Shown: positions 1 to 7,816, numbered from the stretch's first letter. The stretch: 13,113 nucleotides of DNA from Planctomycetes bacterium UBA2386 (GCA_002343845.1 DDSQ01000163.1:1-13113); one strand, 5' to 3'. The notes: generated by a model from the letters alone, not told the origin. Program-made: numbers and translations.

Positions 1-47
1 GGCTCGTCTTCGACGACGAGGATGTGGGTCTCGGAGAGGTTGCTCAT
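1..47 (-). CDS. Response regulator, N-terminal fragment (runs off the window)
   Basis: Only the first 15 codons are present: read leftward from the ATG at 47-45 they give MSNLSETHILVVEDE. A short lead followed by H-I-L-V-V-E-D-E is the classic first beta strand and acidic cluster of a receiver (REC) domain; the E-D-E residues would help hold Mg2+ near the phospho-acceptor Asp, which lies outside the window. The ATG shares four bases (ATGA) with the TGA stop of the histidine kinase upstream, so the pair should be translationally coupled and act as sensor and regulator. The output domain cannot be seen, so its class (OmpR, NtrC or other) is unknown. Confidence 0.85.
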   Translation of the reverse strand, partial: MSNLSETHILVVEDE

Positions 48-2194
48 GGATCGGTCGCCCGCGGCGGCGGGCCAGAAGCGGGTGGTGGCGTCCCGGCGAG
101 CGGCAGCTCGAGCCGCATCACGGTGCCGCCGCCCTCGCGCGGCAGCGCGAGGATCTCGCCGCCGTGGGCGCGCGCGAAGTGGCGAACGAGGCCCAGGCCG
201 AGTCCGGCGCCGCGGACCTCGCCAGCGTTGCTGGCCCGGTAGAAGCCGTCGAACACGCGCGTGTGCTCGCCTGGCGGAATGCCGCGGCCGCGGTCGCGGA
301 CCTCGACCACCGCGGACTCGCCGTGGCGTTCGAGCACGAGTTCGATCTCGTGCTCGTCGTCGCCCTCGCGCGCGTACTTGGCGGCGTTCTCGAGCAGGTT
401 GACGATCGCGTTCTCGCAGCCGTTGCGATCGCACTGCACGCGGATGCCGAGCGGCAGCGAGTCGATCAGGATCGCGCCGCGCGACTCGAGGTGCGGCGTG
501 TAGGTGGCCGTGATCTCGCGCAGCAGTTCACCGAGGTCGAGCGGTTCCTTGTGGTAGTCGAGCGTGCCGGCCTGTTGGCGCGAGAAGTCGAGGATGCGCT
601 GGATCATCGCCGTCAGCCGTTCGGCTTCGCGGGCGATGATCGAACCGAACTCCGCCGCCTGGCCGGCGTCGCGCGCGCGGCCCATGCCGAGCGTCTCGCC
701 GTACATGCGCACCAGCGCCAACGGCGTCTTCAGCTCGTGCGACACGCGCGACACCAGGTCGACCTTGAGCGCTGCGAGCTCGGTCTCGCGCGACACCGAG
801 CGCCACGACCACAGCGCACCGCCGAGCGCTGCCGCGAACAACGCGACGACCAGCAGCGTGCGCATGTTCTTGGAGGCCTCGGCCTCGGCGACCAGTCGCT
901 GCGGGTCCGCCGGCCAGGCGCGCAGCAGCAGGTCGTCGGTGCGCACCGACGGCGGCTCGTAGTCGGCGGGCGCCGCGCGGGGGGCGGGGACCAGCGGCTG
1001 GTCGTCGGCGTCGTGCACGGCGAGCACGAAGCGCCCGCCGGTCTCGTTCAGGCTCGCGAACGTGGCGGCCAGCAGAGCGCGAGGATCGACCTGGATGGCG
1101 ACGCTGGCGCAGTTCCACTGCTGCGCCTCGTCGGCGGTCGCGGGCCGGATGCTGACGAGCCAACTGCCGTCGCTGACCGGCGCGACGAGTCGGGTTTCGA
1201 ACGGCCCGTCGTCACTGCCCGGGGCCGAGCGCTGTGAGCGGCGCACCCAGGGCTTGACGTTGTTCTCGTACTCCGCGGCGAACGACCGGATCGCGGCGCG
1301 TTGCCGTTCTTCGCGCAGCAGCGTGTCGGCCTGCTCGCGCAGGGCGTCACTGGCGTCGATCGACTCGCCGAGGCGTTGCGCGAGCGCGGTCAGCAGGCCA
1401 TCGGGGTGCTGGTCGCGCCGACCCTCGGCGATTGCGCGGAGCAGCCGCAGGCGTTCGTCGGTGGGGCCCGCCAGCGCGATCGCGAACTCCGACAACAGGC
1501 CGAGTGCGGGCAGCGGGCTGTCGCGACGGATGCGCATGCCGTCGACCAGCCGCTTGCAGTGCTTCCATTCCTCGAGGGCCTGCCCGACCTCGCGGAGCGC
1601 GCGGTGCGCCGTGGCCAGGCGGAAGCGCGCGACGGCCTCGATCTGCTGGAGGTCGGGGCGCCGATCGTCGTCCGACGACCAGGCCTTGTCGAGCTTCGCC
1701 AGCGTCTGCTCGAGGACCAGGATCGCCTCGGCGTGCTGGCCGAGGCTCAGGTGGTGGTCGGCTCGCTGCATTTCGCCACGCAGCGGACTGTCGGCGCTGA
1801 GGAACTCCTCGCTGGCGAGCGGCAGGCTGATCGGCAACAGCGGCAAGGCCGGCCAGATCACCGTCGCTAAGTCGTCGAGCAGCACGATGCCGCGCAGGGC
1901 CGCGAACCGTTCTTCGGCGGCCAACGTGATCGTGGTGCGCACGACGCCGTGTTGCGCAAGCCAACGTTTGCTCTCTTCCAGCAGGGCGGGCACATGCCGC
2001 TCGATCTGCTGGTCGACGGCCTGGCGGGCGGCGGCCAGGAACTGGCGCGCCTCGCCGGCGAGGGCTTGCTGGGCCGTGGCGCTGGTGCGCTGCAGCTCGT
2101 TCCAGCCGAGAGCGGCGAGGAACGCGAGCGGCACCAGGTAGGCGCCGAGCGCGAGCAGGTGGCGGTGGCTGAAGCGCGAAGGCGGTCTCGGCAT
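44..2194 (-). CDS. Membrane-bound sensor histidine kinase with large extracytoplasmic region
   Basis: This 716-residue protein should autophosphorylate on a histidine and pass the phosphate to the response regulator whose gene overlaps its stop. A first membrane helix lies at about 12-30 and a second at about 445-463, leaving roughly 410 residues outside the cytoplasm. That region is mostly helical and Ala/Leu-rich, with TPR-like helix pairs around 140-215; no named sensor domain is recognised. There is no HAMP domain: the dimerisation/phosphoacceptor segment follows the second helix directly, with the H-box SRVSHELKTP and His486. The ATPase part shows an N-box (ENAAKYA, about 602-608), G1 (DRGRGIP, 634-640) and G2 (GAGLGLGLV, 662-670). 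The C-terminus is a short Pro-rich tail. The ATG at 2194 puts a basic stretch just before the first membrane helix; no Shine-Dalgarno sequence is seen. The kinase assignment is firm; the signal sensed is unknown. Confidence 0.93.
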   Translation of the reverse strand: MPRPPSRFSHRHLLALGAYLVPLAFLAALGWNELQRTSATAQQALAGEARQFLAAARQAVDQQIERHVPALLEESKRWLAQHGVVRTTITLAAEERFAALRGIVLLDDLATVIWPALPLLPISLPLASEEFLSADSPLRGEMQRADHHLSLGQHAEAILVLEQTLAKLDKAWSSDDDRRPDLQQIEAVARFRLATAHRALREVGQALEEWKHCKRLVDGMRIRRDSPLPALGLLSEFAIALAGPTDERLRLLRAIAEGRRDQHPDGLLTALAQRLGESIDASDALREQADTLLREERQRAAIRSFAAEYENNVKPWVRRSQRSAPGSDDGPFETRLVAPVSDGSWLVSIRPATADEAQQWNCASVAIQVDPRALLAATFASLNETGGRFVLAVHDADDQPLVPAPRAAPADYEPPSVRTDDLLLRAWPADPQRLVAEAEASKNMRTLLVVALFAAALGGALWSWRSVSRETELAALKVDLVSRVSHELKTPLALVRMYGETLGMGRARDAGQAAEFGSIIAREAERLTAMIQRILDFSRQQAGTLDYHKEPLDLGELLREITATYTPHLESRGAILIDSLPLGIRVQCDRNGCENAIVNLLENAAKYAREGDDEHEIELVLERHGESAVVEVRDRGRGIPPGEHTRVFDGFYRASNAGEVRGAGLGLGLVRHFARAHGGEILALPREGGGTVMRLELPLAGTPPPASGPPPRATDP

Positions 2195-2245
2195 CGTCGG
2201 GCCGCTCGAGGCCCGCCGGCCAGACTATCCAGGACACGAGCCTTC

Positions 2246-2268
2246 GCCCAGGCGCGGACGCCTTGGGC
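2246..2268 (-). terminator. Hairpin after the secreted-protein gene, possible terminator
   Basis: GCCCAGGCG (2246-2254) pairs with CGCCTTGGGC (2259-2268) around a 4-nt loop, giving a 9-bp stem with one bulged T. On the minus-strand transcript the loop reads UCCG, a UNCG-type tetraloop sequence. The hairpin starts 14 nt after the stop codon at 2283-2285 and lies before the histidine kinase start at 2194. No U-run follows, so if it terminates it is not a canonical intrinsic terminator; it could instead be a Rho-associated or RNA-stabilising hairpin. Confidence 0.4.
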
Positions 2269-2282
2269 TCAGGTTCCTCGGG

Positions 2283-3662
2283 TCACTGGATCGTGAACAC
2301 GAAGCCGTCGGTGCCAGTGACCAGGAACGGAGTCGTGCAGCCGCCGGGCGCCAGGTAGTCGACGCCCTGCGCGTAGACCGCGATGCCCGCGAGGGACGGG
2401 TTCGGCGGGATCGAGAAGACGTGCTGGCCGCCGACGACCGTGAACGTGAGGTCGTGCACCAGCGTGCAGGTGCCGCAGATCGGGGCCATCAGCAGGTTGA
2501 GGCCGTAGCTGATCAGCGGCGTGCCGACCGGGTTGATCATCGTGACGACGATGTCGGTGCCGACTTCGGCGTTGCCGGCCATGTCGATTTCGACCGGCGA
2601 GCACGAAGCGGGGATGCGCTGCACGGTCGACGGGCGCTTGAGCAGGCGGAGGCCGCGGAACGCCGTGTTGGGGGCCGCCGTCGCGATCGCCGAGAACGTC
2701 GCGCTCGGGCCGGTGTCGGCGACGCGGATGATGCTGCCGCCGGTCGTGGCCCACAGCGTCGTCACGCCTGCGGCGCGCGTGCCGGTCAGGCCGCGGCAGG
2801 GCTGGCCGGCGGCCAGCGTGTACTGCAGCGTCCAGATGCCCGCGATCAGCGCGAACTTCTTGATGCCGCCCTGGCCCGCGCTGTCGTCGGCGCAGTAGAG
2901 GGTCACCGCGTCGGCGAACCAGAAGTCGTAGATCGACGGGCCGCTCATCGTCGCCATGCCGGGCAGCAGCGACAGCGTCGCTGGACCGACGGTCGGCAGG
3001 CCGGTGCCGACCTGGATCACGCCGTAGTTGCTCTGCGAGGAACTGCTCGTGTAGAGCTGGCCGTTGTGGATGCCGGCCACGCGCGTGTTCTGCGGCGCCC
3101 CGGCGTTGATGCCGACCGAGGTCGTACCGCCGAGCGTGACGTAGCGGATGCCCGCGGAATTGAGGCTATTGCCCGAGGTCCAGAACTGCAGGCCGTCGTC
3201 GCTGACCGCCGATCGGATGTTGCCGTTGTTGCCCGCGCCGCCGCCGCCGTAGGCGTCGGTCAGGGTCGTCGACGTGTCGACGGCGCCGGACAGGAAGATG
3301 CTGCCGACGCATCGCGGCGTCGCCGACGCTGCCGTCGTCGGCACCGCGGCCAGGCCGGGCGCCGTGGCGTAGCCGGCGAGGGTCAGGTAGAGGCCGTTCG
3401 TGGACTGGTTCAGGAAGCCCTCCGACGTCGACGAGCCGGCGTTCGTCAGCGGGTAGTTGGCGCCGCTCTGGGTGATCGGCATCGCGATCGTCTGCACGAA
3501 CGTGCCGGTCTTCGTGTACTCGTCGACGAACGTGGGCGTCGAGGCGCTGGTCAAGGTGGCGCTGCCATCACCGACGCGGACCACGTAGAGGTTGCCGAAG
3601 GTGAGGCCTTGGCACAGTGCCGAGCCGGTGAGAACGAGGAGGGTGGTGAGGGATCGCAGCAT
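2283..3662 (-). CDS. Secreted protein, propeller-like with C-terminal beta domain, function unknown
   Basis: The 459-residue product starts at the ATG at 3662, because MLRSLTTLLVLTGSALCQG is a textbook Sec signal peptide (basic n-region, hydrophobic core, cleavage near ALC-Q). The same frame is open further upstream, but that part overlaps the next gene and reads as antisense. Residues about 20-345 are rich in Gly, Thr, Ser and Asn, with recurring short strands and phrases such as NLYVVRVGDGSATL, LYLTLAGYA and LYTSSSSQSNYG, which suggests a beta-propeller-like fold. Residues about 351-459 form a separate domain with cysteines (ASCSP, APICGTCTL, PGGCTTP) and end in TGTDGFVFTIQ. From memory, such C-terminal domains recur in many exported planctomycete proteins and may act in sorting or surface display. 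No catalytic motif is seen and no Shine-Dalgarno precedes the start. It appears to be its own transcription unit, separated by 181 nt from the upstream muramidase gene. Confidence 0.85.
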   Translation of the reverse strand: MLRSLTTLLVLTGSALCQGLTFGNLYVVRVGDGSATLTSASTPTFVDEYTKTGTFVQTIAMPITQSGANYPLTNAGSSTSEGFLNQSTNGLYLTLAGYATAPGLAAVPTTAASATPRCVGSIFLSGAVDTSTTLTDAYGGGGAGNNGNIRSAVSDDGLQFWTSGNSLNSAGIRYVTLGGTTSVGINAGAPQNTRVAGIHNGQLYTSSSSQSNYGVIQVGTGLPTVGPATLSLLPGMATMSGPSIYDFWFADAVTLYCADDSAGQGGIKKFALIAGIWTLQYTLAAGQPCRGLTGTRAAGVTTLWATTGGSIIRVADTGPSATFSAIATAAPNTAFRGLRLLKRPSTVQRIPASCSPVEIDMAGNAEVGTDIVVTMINPVGTPLISYGLNLLMAPICGTCTLVHDLTFTVVGGQHVFSIPPNPSLAGIAVYAQGVDYLAPGGCTTPFLVTGTDGFVFTIQ

Positions 3663-3843
3663 GGGCAGGGGAAGGGGTCGCGCCGGTGTGGAAGGCGGGC
3701 AATGAACAGCATCACGAGGCCCCTGTCGACGTCGTCCGGACGCTTGGCCGCGGCTTCGGCGGCGCCTCACATACGGAGCAACGGATCGAGCGCGGTGGAT
3801 GCGATGGCGCCGGGCCGCCGCGCGGTGGGCCGATGGACCGAGA
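3663..3843. other. 181-nt intergenic region, probable promoter of the secreted-protein gene
   Basis: This is the longest gene-free stretch in the window. It lies between the end of the DUF1343 pair and the start of the secreted protein, both on the minus strand, so it should hold the end of one transcript and the start of the next. No convincing -35/-10 pair was found by eye. A GC-rich imperfect inverted repeat around 3818-3836 could be a weak terminator hairpin, but its arms match poorly and no T-run follows. Confidence 0.3.
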
Positions 3844-5025
3844 TCAGTAGAGCAGGAACCGGCGCACGCGCTGCCACCAGTCCGCGGGCGGGGCGGCCAG
3901 GGCGTCGAGATCGGCGAGCGGCCGTTCGCCGTCGACGAACTCACGCACGGCGGTCCCGCCGGTGAGGATCTCGATCGGCAGGCGCACGGCTTCGTACTCG
4001 TACGGCGGCTGCTTCCACTCGAAATGGTGCGGCCACAGCTCGCGCACGCCGCGCAGCAGCGCCAGCGTGGTGCGGTACGGGCGGTACGCGGCGGCGTCGG
4101 TGGCGTGCAGGAACAACCCGCCGCACGCGCGCCCGTGCCACTTCTGGAACGTCGGCTCGAAGTGCACCGGGCGCAGGGCGACGCCGCGCAGGTCGTGCGT
4201 GCTCGCCAGCGCCAGCAGCTGCCACGGATCGATGAACGGCGCCCCGAACTGCTCGAACGGCGTCGTCGTGCCCCGACCTTCGCTGAGGTTCGTGCCCTCG
4301 AGCAGCACCTGCCCCGGATAGACCAGCGCACCTTCGTGGCGCGGCAGGTTCGGCGACGGCGGGATCCAGGCGCGGCCGGTGTCGGGCCAGAGCATCGAAC
4401 GCCGCCAGCCCTGCATCGGCAGCACGCGCAGGTCGCAGCCGAGCGCGAGTCGGTCGTTGCACCATCGCGCCAGCTCGCCGAGCGTGAGTCCGTGGCGCAT
4501 CGGCATCGGCGCGCGGCCGACGAAGCTGGCGAACGCGAGGTCGAGCGCCTGGCCCTCGGCCCGTTCGCCGCCGAGCGGGTTCGGGCGGTCGAGCACGAGC
4601 ACCGGGATGCCCTTCTGCGCGCACGCTTCGAGGCAGTAGGTCAGCGTCCAGGCGTAGGTGTAGACGCGCGTGCCGACGTCCTGCAGGTCGACGACCAGGA
4701 GGTCGAGGCCTTCGAGCATCTGCTGCGACGGCTTGCGGGTCTCGCTGTAGAGGCTCCACACCGGCACGTCGAGGCGCGCATGACGGCCGTGCGCGGTCTC
4801 GATCATGTTGTCCTGCTCCGTCGACCAGGCGCCGTGTTGTGGCGCGAACAGCGCCGCGAGCCGACCCGGAAACCGGGTCGCCAGCACATCGGCCGCGTGG
4901 CGGAAGCCACGATCGACCGACGCCTGGTTGGCCAGCAGACCGAAACGCCGCGCGCTGCGCAGCACGTCGGGCGGCGTCTGGCTCGCGACTTCGAGACCGA
5001 ACAGGACGGGCGAGGGAGCGTTCAC
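3844..5025 (-). CDS. DUF1343 (NamZ-like) protein without signal peptide
   Basis: The 393-residue protein belongs to DUF1343, the family of the exo-beta-N-acetylmuramidase NamZ (YbbC; CAZy GH171), which removes MurNAc from the non-reducing end of wall fragments. Family blocks are intact: GLLANQAS (29-36), PVWSLYSETRKPS (88-100), VVDLQDVGTRVYTY (111-124), LVLDRPNPLGG (143-153), RHGLTLGEL (177-185), SPNL (224-227) and YPGQVLLEGTNLSEGRGTTT (236-255). The start is the GTG at 5025, which overlaps the upstream muramidase stop as GTGA; no hydrophobic leader is present in or before it, so it is probably cytoplasmic. Where the neighbour has SPEHG this protein has APQHG (Gln63 for Glu), followed by STEQDNMIE. 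If that Glu is catalytic, chemistry or substrate may differ; a distinct subfamily with the PQHG form may exist. The family call is firm; activity is inferred. Confidence 0.88.
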   Translation of the reverse strand: MNAPSPVLFGLEVASQTPPDVLRSARRFGLLANQASVDRGFRHAADVLATRFPGRLAALFAPQHGAWSTEQDNMIETAHGRHARLDVPVWSLYSETRKPSQQMLEGLDLLVVDLQDVGTRVYTYAWTLTYCLEACAQKGIPVLVLDRPNPLGGERAEGQALDLAFASFVGRAPMPMRHGLTLGELARWCNDRLALGCDLRVLPMQGWRRSMLWPDTGRAWIPPSPNLPRHEGALVYPGQVLLEGTNLSEGRGTTTPFEQFGAPFIDPWQLLALASTHDLRGVALRPVHFEPTFQKWHGRACGGLFLHATDAAAYRPYRTTLALLRGVRELWPHHFEWKQPPYEYEAVRLPIEILTGGTAVREFVDGERPLADLDALAAPPADWWQRVRRFLLY

Positions 5026-6230
5026 TCGTAGAGCAGGAACGGTTGGCGCCGCATGCGGAAGAGGTCGAGGTCGCGTTGCCAGGTCGCGACGATCGTGTCG
5101 GCGGCGCTTCCGCCCACGATGGCGTCGCGCGTGGCCTCGTGCTTGAGCAGCCAGTCGAGCTTCTTGTGGTCCCAACCGTCGGCGAACAGCGCGCGCAGCG
5201 CGCAGGCGACGTGGATGCCGGTGCGCACCGGTTCGAACGTGCGCCAATCGGTGACGACGATGTTGATGCCCGAGCACGCTTCGCCGCGGAACTTGCTCGC
5301 GTTCGGGGTGAATGCGATCGGCACGAACGTGACGCCGGGCAGGTTGGCGGCGCGCAGTCGCTGCGCGAGGCGCACGCCGTCGCACCACGGCGCGCCGAGC
5401 ACCTCGAACGGTGTGTCGGTGCCGCGGCCGACCGACAGGTTGGTGCCTTCGAGCAGACCGATGCCCGGATAGAGCAGTGCTTGCGTCAGCGACCGCATGT
5501 TCGGCGACGGGTTGATCCAGGGCAGCCCGGTGGCGTCCCAGAGATCCGCCCGCTGCCAGCCGACGCACGGCACGACCTGCAGGTCGACCTTCAGGCCGTC
5601 CTCGCCCACGATCATGCGCGCGAGTTCGCCGGCGGTCATGCCGTGGCGCAGGGGAATGCGGTGGCTGCCGACGAAGTCCTGGCGCGCGGCCGCGAGCACG
5701 GGCCCTTCCATGCGCAGCCCGCCGATCGGATTGGGTCGGTCGAGCACCACGAAGCGCAGCCCCTTGCGAGCGGCCGCCTCGAGGCAGTTCCGCATCGTCG
5801 ACACGTAGGTGTAGAAGCGGCAGCCGATGTCCTGGATGTCGAACACCAGCGTGTCGATGCCCGCGAGCATCGTGTCGGTCGGCTCCCGCGTCTCGCCGTA
5901 GAGCGAGTACACCGGCAGCCCGGTCGCGGCGTCGCGGCTGTCGCCGACCTTCTCGTCGACCTTGCCTTCCCAGCCGTGCTCGGGCGAGAACAGGGCGACG
6001 AGCCGCACGCCGTCGGCGGCCGCGATCACGTCGACCGTGCGCGCTCCGGTGGCGGTGCGCCCGGTGTGGTTGGTGATCAGGCCGACTTTGCGGCCGCGCA
6101 GCACGTCGCTGCCGTCGCCGGCGAGCACGTCGATGCCCGTGCGCGTCGATGCCGCCGCCGCCTGCGCCAACGCGGGGAACGCCGTGGCGGCGAGGGCGAG
6201 GGATGTGCGCAGCAGGAACGACGAACGCAT
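5022..6230 (-). CDS. namZ: Exported exo-beta-N-acetylmuramidase, NamZ/YbbC type (DUF1343, GH171)
   Basis: In characterised relatives (Bacillus subtilis NamZ) this enzyme releases MurNAc from the non-reducing end of peptidoglycan fragments outside the cytoplasm. The 402-residue product begins with a Sec signal peptide, residues 1 to about 23-26, ending in an Ala-rich ALAQAAAA stretch. Mature-domain signatures are GLITNHTGR (50-58), LFSPEHGWEG (80-89, Glu84 and Glu88 being candidate active-site acids), LPVYSLYGETREPT (105-118), VFDIQDIGCRFYTYVSTM (129-146), VVLDRPNPIGGL (161-172), RHGMTAGELA (195-204), SPNM (242-245) and YPGIGLLEGTNLSVGRGTDT (254-273). Length is normal for the family. The start ATG has an AGGA (6241-6238) seven nucleotides upstream, one of the few good Shine-Dalgarno sites here. 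It lies 37 nt after the symporter stop and overlaps the next DUF1343 gene by 4 nt, so the three form one operon. Confidence 0.9.
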   Translation of the reverse strand: MRSSFLLRTSLALAATAFPALAQAAAASTRTGIDVLAGDGSDVLRGRKVGLITNHTGRTATGARTVDVIAAADGVRLVALFSPEHGWEGKVDEKVGDSRDAATGLPVYSLYGETREPTDTMLAGIDTLVFDIQDIGCRFYTYVSTMRNCLEAAARKGLRFVVLDRPNPIGGLRMEGPVLAAARQDFVGSHRIPLRHGMTAGELARMIVGEDGLKVDLQVVPCVGWQRADLWDATGLPWINPSPNMRSLTQALLYPGIGLLEGTNLSVGRGTDTPFEVLGAPWCDGVRLAQRLRAANLPGVTFVPIAFTPNASKFRGEACSGINIVVTDWRTFEPVRTGIHVACALRALFADGWDHKKLDWLLKHEATRDAIVGGSAADTIVATWQRDLDLFRMRRQPFLLYE

Positions 6231-6267
6231 GCGCGGATCCTAGGTTGGGCGTCGGGCCGAGCCAGAG

Positions 6268-7731
6268 CTATGTGCGCAGCGGCAGCCGCGAGGCGAGCCA
6301 GCCGACCAGCACCGTCGCACCGCAGCTGGCGAGCCCGTGCCAGGGCCAGGCGAGCTTGACGTCCTGCGCCGGCAGGACGAACACGACGCCGACGATCGCG
6401 GCGATGCCGCCGCACAGGCCGAGCAGCGACGCCGTCGGCGAGCGGCCCGGCAGCAGCGCCAGCACGAACAGGCCGAGGATCACGCCGGTGGTGACCGTCG
6501 CGATCGCCAGGACCTTGGTGACCACCGCACTGCCGTCGCCGTAGTCGATGACGCCGACCACGACCTGCAGCGCGCAGAACAGCACCGTGGCGAGCTTGGC
6601 GGCGCGCAGCGCGAAGCGGCTGTCCGGGCGGTGGCCCGTGGCCGGCAGCAGGAAGTCGTTCACCAGCGCACTCGCCGACGCCGACAGCGAACTCGACAGC
6701 GTCGACATCGCCGCCGAGAACAGCGCGCCGAGCACGATGCCGACCAGCCCGGTCGGCAGGTGGTGCACGATGAAGTGCGCGAACACGTGGTCGCCCTTGG
6801 CGAACGGCGTCGGCGGCGGGTTCTTGGCGAACAGCGCCGACAGCCCGAGCCCGATCGCCAGGAACAGCGTGAACTGCGCTAGAACCAACGGGCCGCTCCA
6901 CAGCAGCGCCTTCTGCGCGTCGCGCTGGGAACGCGCCGACAGGAAGCGCTGCACGATGAGTTGGTCGACGCCGTGGCTGCCGATCGACAGCACCGCACCG
7001 CCGAGCACGCCGGCCCACAGCGTGTAGGGCGTGCTGAAATCCCAGCCGAGGTCGAACACGCGCAGCCGACCGGCGTCCGCGGCCTGCGTGAACACGCCGG
7101 GCAGCCCGCCGTCGACGCCCGCGCCGATCATCAGCAGCGCGGTGCCGGCCCCGAGCATGTAGACGACGAACTGCACGACGTCGGTCCAGACCACCGCCTT
7201 GATGCCACCGAGGGCGGTGTAGGCCACGGTGCAGGCCCCGGTGACGACGACGCTGAGCGGCAACGACCAGCCGAACATCAACTGCAGCACGACCGCCGTC
7301 AGGTAGAGCCGCAGGCCGTCGGCGAGCGTGCGCGTGACCAGGAACAGCCCGCTGGCGAGCGTTCGCACGGCCGGTCCGCTGCGCACGCGCAGCACCTCGT
7401 AGGCGGTGAACAGTTCGCCGCGGAAGTACAGCGGCACCAGCAGGAAGGCCGCGATCGTGCGCCCGACCAGGTAGCCGAGCGGGAGCTGGAGGAACCGCAG
7501 GTCGCCGGTGCCGAACTGCGCCGAGTAGGCGATGCCGGGCACCGACAGGAACGTCGCCGTGCTGGTCTCGGTCGCGACGATCGAGAGCAGCAGCGCCCAC
7601 CACGGCAGGTTGCGACCGCCGAGCAGGTAGTCCTGCGCCGACGTCGGGCCGCGCCCCATCCACAGCCCGAACGCGATCGTGCCGCCGAGGTAGACGACCA
7701 GCAGCACGAGGTCGAGCGGAGCGATCGCCAT
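6268..7731 (-). CDS. Sodium:solute symporter (SSS family), proposed amino-sugar importer
   Basis: A 487-residue polytopic membrane protein with about 13 hydrophobic segments. SSS hallmarks are visible: the N-terminal DYLLGGRNLPWW (34-45) and ATETSTATFLSVPG (53-66), the signature GGIKAVVWTDVVQ (175-187), and FSAAMSTLSSSLSASASALV (338-357), whose Ser-rich centre matches the family's sodium site. The ATG at 7731 is chosen because the first membrane helix begins within a few residues; the open frame upstream runs over the divergent murQ. As first gene of the operon with two DUF1343 genes, its likely cargo is MurNAc or a MurNAc-containing sugar, replacing the PTS permease MurP of Bacillus and E. 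coli. Tannerella forsythia likewise imports MurNAc through a non-PTS inner-membrane transporter, MurT. Family assignment is firm; substrate is inferred from context only, and sialic acid, GlcNAc or another solute remain possible. Confidence 0.9.
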   Translation of the reverse strand: MAIAPLDLVLLVVYLGGTIAFGLWMGRGPTSAQDYLLGGRNLPWWALLLSIVATETSTATFLSVPGIAYSAQFGTGDLRFLQLPLGYLVGRTIAAFLLVPLYFRGELFTAYEVLRVRSGPAVRTLASGLFLVTRTLADGLRLYLTAVVLQLMFGWSLPLSVVVTGACTVAYTALGGIKAVVWTDVVQFVVYMLGAGTALLMIGAGVDGGLPGVFTQAADAGRLRVFDLGWDFSTPYTLWAGVLGGAVLSIGSHGVDQLIVQRFLSARSQRDAQKALLWSGPLVLAQFTLFLAIGLGLSALFAKNPPPTPFAKGDHVFAHFIVHHLPTGLVGIVLGALFSAAMSTLSSSLSASASALVNDFLLPATGHRPDSRFALRAAKLATVLFCALQVVVGVIDYGDGSAVVTKVLAIATVTTGVILGLFVLALLPGRSPTASLLGLCGGIAAIVGVVFVLPAQDVKLAWPWHGLASCGATVLVGWLASRLPLRT

Positions 7732-7816
7732 CGGCGGGCTGCTATACCGGCGCTGGCCGGCGACCGGAAGAGAACGCCCCTCGCGTCGCGGGCGCGCGGC
7801 GGCCAACATTGCCGCC
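7732..7816. promoter_or_regulatory. Divergent promoter region between symporter operon and murQ operon
   Basis: These 85 nt separate two oppositely directed transcripts of what looks like one pathway, so both promoters and any shared operator should lie here or in the first codons. On the minus strand TATAGC (7746-7741) could be a -10 element. It ends 9 nt before the symporter ATG, which would give an almost leaderless mRNA, but the matching -35 (TTCCGG, 7769-7764) is poor. No good plus-strand promoter was seen. CCGG occurs three times between 7747 and 7767. Confidence 0.5.
7798..7816. promoter_or_regulatory. Inverted repeat abutting the murQ start, candidate operator or 5' hairpin
   Basis: GGCGGC (7798-7803) and GCCGCC (7811-7816) are perfect 6-nt complementary arms around a 7-nt spacer, CAACATT. 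The right arm touches the murQ ATG. It may be a repressor site shared by both divergent operons, or an RNA hairpin limiting ribosome access to murQ. Its layout (6-7-6) matches the repeat before nagB at 11882-11900. The arms are pure G+C, so chance is a real alternative. Confidence 0.3.

Noticed and set aside
164..1237. A 357-codon plus-strand open frame opposite the histidine kinase
   Set aside because: Arg/Ala/Val-rich with no motif, and it sits opposite clear H-, N- and G-box coding on the other strand.
3606..3662. Lipoprotein signal in the secreted protein (SALC)
   Set aside because: The residue before the Cys is Leu, not the small residue of a lipobox, so a type I signal peptide fits better.
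3663..4331. N-terminal extension of the secreted protein by 223 residues
   Set aside because: The extension overlaps the DUF1343 gene, is Arg/Ser-rich, and would bury a clear signal peptide in mid-protein.
4839..6359. A 506-codon plus-strand open frame opposite the exported muramidase gene
   Set aside because: The minus-strand frame holds every DUF1343 block; this one is low-complexity and covers intergenic DNA as well.
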